Position numbers and translations under genes: made by a program | In this document: piece by piece, positions 14,836-21,030 of the stretch | Layout: every line of letters starts with the position of its first letter | Position numbering within the stretch: the stretch's first letter is position 1 | Assembly: GCA_009779515.1 (NCBI GenBank) | Contig: WREE01000014.1 | Coordinates: 1 to 21,030, forward strand | Length of the DNA stretch: 21,030 nucleotides | Direction: 5' to 3' | DNA from: Symbiobacteriaceae bacterium | GTDB taxonomy: Bacteria > Bacillota > JAAYKD01 > WRDA01 | Notes under the pieces: generated by a model | Databases searched by the model: none | What the model saw: the letters and a program-made list of their open reading frames with translations, nothing else | What the model was told of the DNA's origin: nothing

Positions 14836-16356
14836 TTGGAGTCTGACCATCATCAGCCCACAGTAATGATAGGTACTACCTCTCTCACTCTGGAAGAGGT
14901 GGTAGCGGTGGCTCGTCACCAGGCGCCGGTAGCCCTTCATCCCGAAGCTGTCCCGGGCATCATCAGCGCCCGCCAGGCCGTAGAAGATATGATCGCCAGC
15001 CGACGAGTGGTTTACGGCATTACTACCGGGTTTGGCAAGTTTGCCGAAGTGAGTATCTCCCCGGAAGAAAGTGCTGAGCTACAGCACAACCTCATCGTCA
15101 GCCATGCTTGCGGGGTGGGACCGCCTCTTCCCACCGAAGTGGTGCGCGCCATGATGTTGCTCCGCGCCCAATCCCTGGCGCAAGGCTTCTCGGGGGTGCA
15201 ACCGGAGACTATCGCCCTGCTCCTGGAGATGCTCCAGAAAGGGGTTACTCCGGTGGTGCCTTCCCAAGGTTCTCTCGGTTCCAGTGGTGACCTCTGCCCT
15301 CTCTCCCACATGGTGTTGCCTATGCTGGGACTAGGAGAGGCCTACTATCAGGGTGAGCTTCTGGAGGGCGGCGCAGCGATGCAACGCGCTGAGCTTCCGG
15401 TCATTAAGCTACAAGCTAAAGAGGGGTTAGCCCTGAATAATGGCACCCAGTGCATGACTGCTCTAGGCGCTCTTGCCACCTGGGATGCCCTGTATCTTTT
15501 AGAGATTGCCGACCTAGCAGCCGCTCTCACCTTAGAGGCGCTGGAAGGGCGTGTCGATGCTTTCGACCCCCGTATTCACCGCTTACGACAACAGACCGGG
15601 CAGCAGTATGTCGCCGCTAAGCTCTTGGAATATACTGCCAACTCCGGCTATCTTTCACAGCCTCCTCACCCTCGCGTGCAGGATGCTTACGCCTTACGCT
15701 GTATACCCCAGGTTCACGGCGCCAGTCGCGATGCTCTGGGCTATGTGCAAACAGCAATCACTAACGAGCTAAATGCCGTCACCGATAACCCTCTCATCTT
15801 TGCTGCTACGGAGGAAGCCATTTCCGGAGGCAACTTCCACGGGCAACCCATTGCCCTCGCCCTGGACTTTTTAGGCATCGCTTTAGCCGAATTAGCCAAT
15901 ATTTCCGAGCGGCGCTTGGAACGGTTGGTTAATCCTGCCCTCTCCAACGGGCTTCCTGCCTTTCTGGCTCCAACCAGCGGCTTGCACTCCGGCTTCATGA
16001 TTGTCCAGTACACGGCGGCAGCTCTAGTCTCGGAAAACAAAGTCCTGGCTCATCCTGCAAGTGTAGACTCCATCCCCAGTTCCGGCAACCAGGAGGACCA
16101 TGTCTCTATGGGGACTATCGCCGCCCGTAAAGCTCGCCAAATTCTCACCAACACGCAAAATGTCCTAGCTACTGAGCTTCTGGCGGCTTGCCAGGCTATC
16201 GACCTGCGCTCCCCGGCTTCCTTAGGCGCTAAAACCGCAGGGGTCTACCGCGCCATCCGGGCTCGTGTGCCTGCTATGCTCACCGACCGCATCATTGCTC
16301 CGGACATTGCTGCCGTAAGAGAGTTAATTACCCGCCGGGAGTTAACCAACCCGTAA
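14836..16356 (+). CDS. hutH: Histidine ammonia-lyase
   Basis: First enzyme of histidine degradation: it deaminates histidine to trans-urocanate using a self-formed MIO electrophile. The 506-residue product shows VVYGITTGFG (catalytic Tyr region), GSLGSSGDLCPLSHM with the MIO tripeptide at about S149-S150-G151, LNNGTQ, QDAYALRCIPQVHG, GGNFHGQP and GNQEDHVSM, all family motifs. The MIO tripeptide is Ser-Ser-Gly rather than the usual Ala-Ser-Gly. The TTG at 14836 was chosen: AGGTGAT (14825-14831) fits the anti-Shine-Dalgarno with about 8 bases from its AGG to the TTG, whereas the in-frame GTG at 14827 and ATG at 14830 overlap or touch this site. The gene begins 62 bases after polC and is followed by ftcD and hutI. 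No CRE or HutP-type site was identified. Confidence 0.95.
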   Translation: MESDHHQPTVMIGTTSLTLEEVVAVARHQAPVALHPEAVPGIISARQAVEDMIASRRVVYGITTGFGKFAEVSISPEESAELQHNLIVSHACGVGPPLPTEVVRAMMLLRAQSLAQGFSGVQPETIALLLEMLQKGVTPVVPSQGSLGSSGDLCPLSHMVLPMLGLGEAYYQGELLEGGAAMQRAELPVIKLQAKEGLALNNGTQCMTALGALATWDALYLLEIADLAAALTLEALEGRVDAFDPRIHRLRQQTGQQYVAAKLLEYTANSGYLSQPPHPRVQDAYALRCIPQVHGASRDALGYVQTAITNELNAVTDNPLIFAATEEAISGGNFHGQPIALALDFLGIALAELANISERRLERLVNPALSNGLPAFLAPTSGLHSGFMIVQYTAAALVSENKVLAHPASVDSIPSSGNQEDHVSMGTIAARKARQILTNTQNVLATELLAACQAIDLRSPASLGAKTAGVYRAIRARVPAMLTDRIIAPDIAAVRELITRRELTNP

Positions 16357-16431
16357 CTCCAACTCACGAGACAAAAAGCTGCTCCCCTCTCTAAAGTCTA
16401 ACCAACCCTCAGCCAAGAAAGGTGTGTTTTT

Positions 16432-17328
16432 ATGCCACGACTGGTGGAATGTATCCCCAACTTCTCCGAAGGGCGCCGCCCGGAAGTTATTGCCGAAATT
16501 CTCGAAGCTATTCGCCGCACACCCGGTTGTCAACTCCTAGACTCCGCCCCCGACCCCTCCCACAACCGGGTCGTCGTCACCTTCCTGGGTGAACCGGAGG
16601 CAGTCCTGGCAGGTGCTTATAACGCCATCGAAGTGGCTACCCGCCTCATCGACATGACTACCCATACCGGCGAACACCCTCGTCTGGGCGCTACCGATGT
16701 TGTCCCCTTCGTCCCTATCTCCGAAGTGGATATCGACGAATGTGTGGAGCTCGCCGAAGCTCTGGGTGCCAAAGTCGCCCAGGAGCTTAAAATCCCCGTC
16801 TATCTTTACGAAAGCGCTGCTCGCACCCCTAACCGACGTAACCTGGCAGATGTGCGTCGTGGCGAATACGAGGGGCTCATCCAAGGCATCAAAGAGCCGG
16901 AACGCCATCCGGACTTTGGGGAAGCAGTCCTCCATCCCACGGCTGGTGCCATCGTTATCGGCGCTCGTAAAGCCCTGGTGGCTTTTAATGTTAACTTAGC
17001 AACCGATGATATCGACATCGCCCGTGCGATCGCTCGCAAAGTACGAGGCTCCTCGGGAGGCTTCGTGCATGTCAAAGCTTTGGGGGTTATGTTGGAGGAG
17101 CGGAATATTGCCCAAGTATCCATGAACCTGGTAGACTTTGAAGGTACTTCCTTGCACCACACCTTCGAATTTATCAAACGCGAAGCGGCACGCTACGGAG
17201 TGAATATCCTCGCCTCGGAGATTATCGGCTTACTCCCCCAACAAGCCCTCATCGAAGCAGCTTTGTGGTACCTCCAGGTCGAAGAGTTTGACGAAGAGCA
17301 AATCCTGGAGAACCGCCTGAAAGGGTAA
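16432..17328 (+). CDS. ftcD: Glutamate formimidoyltransferase
   Basis: Transfers the formimino group of N-formimino-L-glutamate to tetrahydrofolate, giving glutamate and 5-formimino-THF, the last step of the Hut route used by many anaerobes. Length is 298 residues, matching a stand-alone formiminotransferase with both N- and C-terminal subdomains and no cyclodeaminase fusion. It opens with LVECIPNFSEG, a family hallmark; HTGEHPRLGATDVVPFVP holds H82, which corresponds to the catalytic His of the mammalian enzyme. VNLATDDIDIA and RGSSGGF match the C-terminal half. AAAGGTG at 16418-16424 precedes the ATG by 7 bases. hutI starts 6 bases after the stop. A separate cyclodeaminase (fchA) would be needed to recover the one-carbon unit; none is in the window. 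Confidence 0.95.
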   Translation: MPRLVECIPNFSEGRRPEVIAEILEAIRRTPGCQLLDSAPDPSHNRVVVTFLGEPEAVLAGAYNAIEVATRLIDMTTHTGEHPRLGATDVVPFVPISEVDIDECVELAEALGAKVAQELKIPVYLYESAARTPNRRNLADVRRGEYEGLIQGIKEPERHPDFGEAVLHPTAGAIVIGARKALVAFNVNLATDDIDIARAIARKVRGSSGGFVHVKALGVMLEERNIAQVSMNLVDFEGTSLHHTFEFIKREAARYGVNILASEIIGLLPQQALIEAALWYLQVEEFDEEQILENRLKG

Positions 17329-17334
17329 ATAAGT

Positions 17335-18585
17335 ATGAATTACGACCTTGTCCTCCACAATATCGGCACCTTAGTGACCTGCCAGGGACATGCTACCCCT
17401 GCCAAAGGGGAAGCCCTAAAGGAAGCAGGTATTATCTACAACTGTTCTGTAGCCATCAACGACGGTGTTATCGTCCTGATTGCTCCCGGGGACGATGCTC
17501 CAGACCTCCTGAAAGACGCTGCCAACTCCTACGATGTCGGCGGACGGATGCTGCTTCCCGGCTTTGTTGACCCCCATACCCACCTGGTTTACGCCGGCGA
17601 CCGCTCTCACGAATACGACCTAAAGCTCCAAGGGGTTCCCTACCTGGAGATTCTACGCCAGGGCGGGGGCATACTCAGCACCGTACGGCAAACTCGGGCT
17701 GCTAGCAAGGAGCAACTTATCCGTCAAAGCCTAGGCCGCCTGACCAACATGCTGCGTCACGGCACCACCACCGCCGAGGTGAAAACCGGCTACGGCTTAA
17801 ACACTGTCACGGAGCTGCTGCAGCTCCAGGTTATCGCCGAATTGAGCCAGAATTACCCCGTGGAGCTGGTGGCGACCTTCATGCCGGCTCACGCTATTCC
17901 CCCGGAGTTTGCTCAGGATCGACAGGGTTATATCCAGCTCATGATCACCGAAATGTTCCCCCAAGCCAAAGGGTTAGCTGCCTTTTGCGATGTCTTCTGC
18001 GAGGAAGGGGTTTTCACCGTCCCCGAAGCCCGTTTTATCCTCCAGGCAGCGCAAAACTACGGTATGCGCCCCAAGCTCCACGCCGACGAACTCTCCTCCG
18101 GCGGCGGTTCCCAGCTGGCGGCAGAGCTTAAGGCTATCTCGGCAGACCACCTGCTGCAAACCGACGCGGAAGGTATTGCCGCCATGGCCAAGGCAGGCGT
18201 CATAGGGGTCTGCCTTCCTGCCACTTCCCTAAACTTGGCTGCCGGGCACTACGCCCCTGCTCGGGCTATGCTGGAGCAAGGGATGGCTATCGCCCTCGCC
18301 AGCGATGTCAACCCCGGCTCCTGCCCTTGTGATAATATGCAGCTGGTTATTACCTTGGCTTGTTTGTATCTCAAACTCACTCCCGCCGAAGCTATCGTAG
18401 CCGCCACCATCAATGCCGCTCACGCCATAGGGATGGCAGACAAGATAGGAAGTATCGAAGTGGGTAAGCAGGCAGACTTTATCCTCTGCGACATCCCGAA
18501 CTTAGCTTACCTCCCTTACCGTTTTGGTCTCAACCACGTGCAGCAAGTTTTCAAAAAGGGATGGTTGGTGCGCGATAACACCTAG
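17335..18585 (+). CDS. hutI: Imidazolonepropionase
   Basis: Metal-dependent amidohydrolase that opens imidazolone-5-propionate to N-formimino-L-glutamate, the substrate of ftcD just upstream. Length is 416 residues, normal. The metal ligands are visible as PHTH (H81, H83), LHADE (H249, with E252) and ASDVNPG (D324), matching the known B. subtilis ligand set (H80, H82, H249, D324). SRSHEY-like and GGGILSTVR segments also fit the substrate pocket. The start is supported by AAGGG at 17321-17325. It is almost certainly translated from the same transcript as ftcD, 6 bases away. Urocanase, which would make its substrate, is not between hutH and hutI as in many operons, nor elsewhere in the window. 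Confidence 0.96.
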   Translation: MNYDLVLHNIGTLVTCQGHATPAKGEALKEAGIIYNCSVAINDGVIVLIAPGDDAPDLLKDAANSYDVGGRMLLPGFVDPHTHLVYAGDRSHEYDLKLQGVPYLEILRQGGGILSTVRQTRAASKEQLIRQSLGRLTNMLRHGTTTAEVKTGYGLNTVTELLQLQVIAELSQNYPVELVATFMPAHAIPPEFAQDRQGYIQLMITEMFPQAKGLAAFCDVFCEEGVFTVPEARFILQAAQNYGMRPKLHADELSSGGGSQLAAELKAISADHLLQTDAEGIAAMAKAGVIGVCLPATSLNLAAGHYAPARAMLEQGMAIALASDVNPGSCPCDNMQLVITLACLYLKLTPAEAIVAATINAAHAIGMADKIGSIEVGKQADFILCDIPNLAYLPYRFGLNHVQQVFKKGWLVRDNT

Positions 18586-18588
18586 AAG

Positions 18589-18605
18589 AAGGAGGTGGGC
18601 ACCTT
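18589..18605 (+). promoter_or_regulatory. Shine-Dalgarno of whiA inside an inverted repeat
   Basis: A near-perfect AAGGAGGTG (18589-18597) precedes the TTG start of whiA at 18606. AGGT-GGGC-ACCT (18593-18604) is an inverted repeat that can fold the end of this site into a small hairpin directly before the start codon. The stem has only four to five pairs, so any regulatory effect is tentative. Confidence 0.35.
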
Positions 18606-19541
18606 TTGTCCTTCTCCAGCGACATCAAAGAGGAACTGAGCCGTAACCCCGCTAAACTATCTCACTGCCTGCGAGCAGAGCTGGCAGCTATTTTAGATAT
18701 ATGTGGCAGTGTAGAGGAAACCCCTGACAGTTATACCCTCTCCTTCCACTTCACGCAAGGGGCTGTCGCTCGCCGCACTTATCGTATTCTCGCTGAGGAG
18801 TTTAGACTACCCCTCGAGCTACCTCTCAAGCCGGTGGAGCACCGGCAGCGGAAGAAGTCTAAATATGTGGTGCAAGTTTCCGGCAAAGAAGAGTGTTCTA
18901 ACCTGCTCCGGCAGTTGCACCCGGATGACACCAGCCTCCCCCTTATAACCAGAGATTGCTGCCGCCAGGCTTACCTGCGTGGCGCTTTTCTGGCAGGAGG
19001 TTCCATGAGCGATCCCAAGCGCCAGTCCTACCATTTGGAGCTGGTGCTGGAGAGTCCCAGCCACGCCGCAGTGCTCTGCCAAGTGCTGAGGCATTTTCAC
19101 ATTAACCCTGGACAGATCACCCGCAAAGGAAGCCAGGTAGTCTACCTGAAAGACCGCAAAGGCATTGGCGACCTCCTTACTCGTATGGGCGCCATGCGCC
19201 AGCGTCTGCTCTTCGAAGATGCGACCTTAAAAAAAGATCTCCACAATGAGACCGTGCGCAGTATGAATAGCATGATGCATAACGATAACAAATCCTGGGA
19301 AGCCGGGATGCGCCAGTGCGATGCCATAACCTGGCTGCAAAAGGAGCATATCCTCCCCCAGCTATCGCCGGAGTTGCAGCAAGTAGCCAAAGCCCGTTTG
19401 GAAGAGCCAGGTTTTCCCCTGCAAGATATAGCCGACCAGCTTTCCTTAGGGAAATCGGCAGTTAACCACCGCTTGCGCAAACTGGAACAAATTGCTAAAA
19501 CCAGCGGCTGGGTACCCAAAGCCATTTCGTTCATAAAATGA
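18606..19541 (+). CDS. whiA: DNA-binding protein WhiA
   Basis: WhiA is a conserved Gram-positive DNA-binding protein tied to cell division (and to sporulation in Streptomyces). It joins a degenerate LAGLIDADG homing-endonuclease fold to a C-terminal helix-turn-helix. The protein has 311 residues, close to the usual 310-320. The start MSFSSDIKEELSR is typical. AYLRGAFLAGGSMSDP (about 125-140) is the LAGLIDADG-like core. DIADQLSLGKSAVNHRLRKLEQIA (about 273-297) is the helix-turn-helix with the family SAVNHRLRK motif. Translation begins at a TTG behind a strong Shine-Dalgarno, 20 bases after hutI. In most Firmicutes whiA lies with rapZ and the yvcK-like gene; neither is present here. Confidence 0.95.
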   Translation: MSFSSDIKEELSRNPAKLSHCLRAELAAILDICGSVEETPDSYTLSFHFTQGAVARRTYRILAEEFRLPLELPLKPVEHRQRKKSKYVVQVSGKEECSNLLRQLHPDDTSLPLITRDCCRQAYLRGAFLAGGSMSDPKRQSYHLELVLESPSHAAVLCQVLRHFHINPGQITRKGSQVVYLKDRKGIGDLLTRMGAMRQRLLFEDATLKKDLHNETVRSMNSMMHNDNKSWEAGMRQCDAITWLQKEHILPQLSPELQQVAKARLEEPGFPLQDIADQLSLGKSAVNHRLRKLEQIAKTSGWVPKAISFIK

Positions 19542-19561
19542 ACACACATATATGTTATAAT
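19530..19561 (+). promoter_or_regulatory. Candidate extended -10 promoter for the glycosyltransferase gene
   Basis: TATAAT at 19556-19561 is preceded by TGT (19553-19555), giving the TGnTATAAT extended -10 form, which needs little -35. TTCATA (19530-19535) lies 20 bases upstream, too far for a good -35; it is part of a palindrome TTCAT-AAA-ATGAA (19530-19542) overlapping the whiA stop. Start of transcription near 19568 gives a leader of about 23 bases before the ATG at 19591. Confidence 0.5.
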
Positions 19562-19590
19562 CGCTATATATACCACAAGGAGCGATCCCC

Positions 19591-20964
19591 ATGAGTTATG
19601 CCTTGGTCATTCCCTCCCTGGATCCCTGCCAACGTCTGATCGACCTGGTAGATGAACTTATTGGTTACCGGGAAAAGCATATTGTTATTGTTAACGATGG
19701 CAGCGCTCCCGAACATCGTCATATCTTCGACCATCTCCGTCATTACCCCCAGGTTACCATCCTGGAACACGAAGTTAACCTGGGCAAAGGAGCTGCCTTA
19801 AAGACGGCCTTTGCCTACTGCGCCCAAAACCTCCCTCATATTGTGGGGGTGGTTACTGCCGATAGCGATGGGCAGCATTCGCCACAAGATATTCGGCGTA
19901 TCGCTGCCGCCCTGATGGCTCACCCCCAGGAGCTTATCTTAGGGGTGCGGCAGTTTTCCCGCGACAGTACCCCCTGGAAGAGCTTTGCCGGCAATCGTTC
20001 CATCAGTGCCGCCTTTAAGCTCTTGTATGGCGTCACTATCCGGGATACCCAAACCGGTCTGCGGGGTATTCCCCGCCGGGATCTCTCCTGGATGGTTCAT
20101 ATCCGCGGCGAACGCTTTGAATACGAAATGAATATGCTCATTCAGGCTAGACGGCGCCGCCTACCTATGCGCCAGGTGCCTATTGAGACTATCTACATAG
20201 ACGAAAATCGTGCTTCCCACTTTAAAGCGGTGCGCGATTCTGCCAAAATAACCATGCTCCTTATCCGTAACTTTTTCAGCCGCAGCCATGAAGAGCCCAA
20301 CCCTTACGGTGCTTTCTTCTACTTCACCCGAGGCGTTCTTAAGCTGCGTCTCCCCAGGCTACAGGTGCAAGATAGAGAACCCACCCCACCGGTGGTCTTG
20401 GTGGGGCATCATCAAAACCTGCGGGGAGCTCTGGGTGCCATGGTCTGGCTCAACTTTCCGGTACGCCTCTGGATGTATGAAGTCTTCTGCGACCTCGAAA
20501 GCTGCTACCACCAATATGCCGACTACACCTTCAGTCAACGGATGAGAATGCCACCTCTTTTGGCTAAAGGCGCTGCCTTTGTTGCCTCCCACTATGTCTC
20601 CCGTCTGGCAACTGCCATGCGAGCTATTCCTGTCTACCGTAACTCCCAAAAAACTTTGCATATATCTTTCAAGGAAAGTATCGCCGCCTTACTCAACGAA
20701 GAACATCTGCTGCTCTTCCCCGATATCGACTACACCAGTGATGACCAAGAGATGAGCGCTATGTATACCGGCTTTATCAACCTGGATAAATACTACTACG
20801 ATAAAACTAAGCGCCATCTATCTTTTGTCCCAATCCAAATTAACGAAGAAGCCGGGTATTTGCGCCTGGGTAACCCCAGCAGCATCCGGGACGGGGAACC
20901 CTTCGCCCTCGGCAAAAGGCGCATCGCCGCCGAGCTGTTGGAAGAATTGAATAAACGCGGTTAG
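19591..20964 (+). CDS. Glycosyltransferase family 2 protein with acyltransferase-like C-terminal domain
   Basis: A 457-residue protein of two parts. Residues 1 to about 230 are a GT-A fold of the dolichyl-/polyprenyl-phosphate mannosyltransferase type (GT2): VIPSLDP, VIVNDGS (D36), NLGKGAALKTA (63-73), the DxD motif in TADSDGQH (D91, D93) and DTQTGLRGIPR (152-162). These transfer a sugar from a nucleotide donor to lipid or glycolipid. Residues about 265-457 resemble phospholipid/glycerolipid acyltransferases (PlsC/LpxL type) in LVGHHQNLRGA, AIPVYRN and LLLFPDID...YTGFINL. The usual His-x4-Asp motif is not complete: H273/H274 lack the Asp. No transmembrane segment is obvious. AAGGAG at 19577-19582 supports the ATG. 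The GT part is sure; the tail is inferred from weak similarity. A role in glycolipid or cell-envelope polymer synthesis is plausible. Confidence 0.85.
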   Translation: MSYALVIPSLDPCQRLIDLVDELIGYREKHIVIVNDGSAPEHRHIFDHLRHYPQVTILEHEVNLGKGAALKTAFAYCAQNLPHIVGVVTADSDGQHSPQDIRRIAAALMAHPQELILGVRQFSRDSTPWKSFAGNRSISAAFKLLYGVTIRDTQTGLRGIPRRDLSWMVHIRGERFEYEMNMLIQARRRRLPMRQVPIETIYIDENRASHFKAVRDSAKITMLLIRNFFSRSHEEPNPYGAFFYFTRGVLKLRLPRLQVQDREPTPPVVLVGHHQNLRGALGAMVWLNFPVRLWMYEVFCDLESCYHQYADYTFSQRMRMPPLLAKGAAFVASHYVSRLATAMRAIPVYRNSQKTLHISFKESIAALLNEEHLLLFPDIDYTSDDQEMSAMYTGFINLDKYYYDKTKRHLSFVPIQINEEAGYLRLGNPSSIRDGEPFALGKRRIAAELLEELNKRG

Positions 20965-20979
20965 CCTCATCAGTCAGAA

Positions 20980-20988
20980 TGGTATAAA
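20980..20988 (+). promoter_or_regulatory. Possible extended -10 element upstream of the right-edge gene
   Basis: TGGTATAAA (20980-20988) has the TGnTATAaT form. No -35 is evident at 17 bases. Transcription would start near 20995, directly at the ribosome binding site, leaving a very short leader. This may be chance in an AT-rich spacer. Confidence 0.25.
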
Positions 20989-21005
20989 TAATATAAGAGG
21001 TGAGT

Positions 21006-21030
21006 TTGGTTAAAAAAAACTGCCCGAACA
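21006..21030 (+). CDS. Start of a further gene, cut by the window edge
   Basis: AGAGGTGA (20996-21003) is a good Shine-Dalgarno, followed by TTG at 21006 and an open frame reading MVKKNCPN to the edge. An in-frame GTG at 21000 overlaps the binding site and is less likely. It would be the third TTG start in the window, after hutH and whiA. Too short to identify; product unknown. Confidence 0.4.

Noticed and set aside
1..21030. tRNA, rRNA, CRISPR arrays, insertion sequences, riboswitches
   Set aside because: No cloverleaf, regularly spaced direct repeat, transposase or long structured leader was recognised; intergenic gaps are mostly too short.

Overview
The window reads as chromosomal DNA of an anaerobic, moderately GC-rich Firmicute of the Clostridia type. 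The main clues are a PolC-type replicative polymerase and WhiA (both Gram-positive markers), a tungsten/molybdenum aldehyde:ferredoxin oxidoreductase (an anaerobe enzyme), strong AGGAGG/AGGTGA-type ribosome binding sites, and several TTG starts. No genus can be assigned from the sequence alone. No tRNA, rRNA, CRISPR array, insertion sequence, riboswitch or clear intrinsic terminator was seen.

Layout. Positions 1-2109 hold two minus-strand genes: a D-cysteine desulfhydrase-family PLP enzyme, then, 18 bases downstream, a DnaQ-like (DEDDh) exonuclease that runs off the left edge. This second gene has been read directly from the reverse complement. A 222-base divergent spacer separates them from a run of plus-strand genes reaching the right edge: uvrA; an M28-peptidase-like membrane protein; a secreted transglutaminase-fold protein with six repeats; a MoaD/ThiS-like ubiquitin-fold protein; an aldehyde:ferredoxin oxidoreductase; polC; the histidine-utilisation genes hutH, ftcD and hutI; whiA; a glycosyltransferase 2 protein with an acyltransferase-like tail; and the first codons of one more gene. 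Spacings are short, and there are overlaps at secreted protein/MoaD-like and AOR/polC, so several genes are probably co-transcribed.

How they work together. hutH, ftcD and hutI cover three of the four steps from histidine to glutamate and formimino-tetrahydrofolate; urocanase (hutU) is not in the window. The MoaD-like protein ends in Gly-Gly and sits directly before the AOR, which suggests a role in tungstopterin or molybdopterin supply. The rest (repair, replication, cell-division regulator, glycosyl transfer) are housekeeping genes in an unusual order.

Most notable: (1) PolC lacks the whole 3'-5' exonuclease domain that normally interrupts its PHP domain, although the PHP and polymerase motifs are intact. 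(2) Two adjacent genes encode enzyme folds that have lost their catalytic residues: an M28-like protein missing most metal ligands, and a transglutaminase-like protein in which Cys and His are replaced by Pro and Ser. (3) The second of these carries an 11-base C homopolymer whose slippage by one base would truncate it. (4) The exonuclease at the left edge has about 185 extra residues between its second and third active-site motifs.
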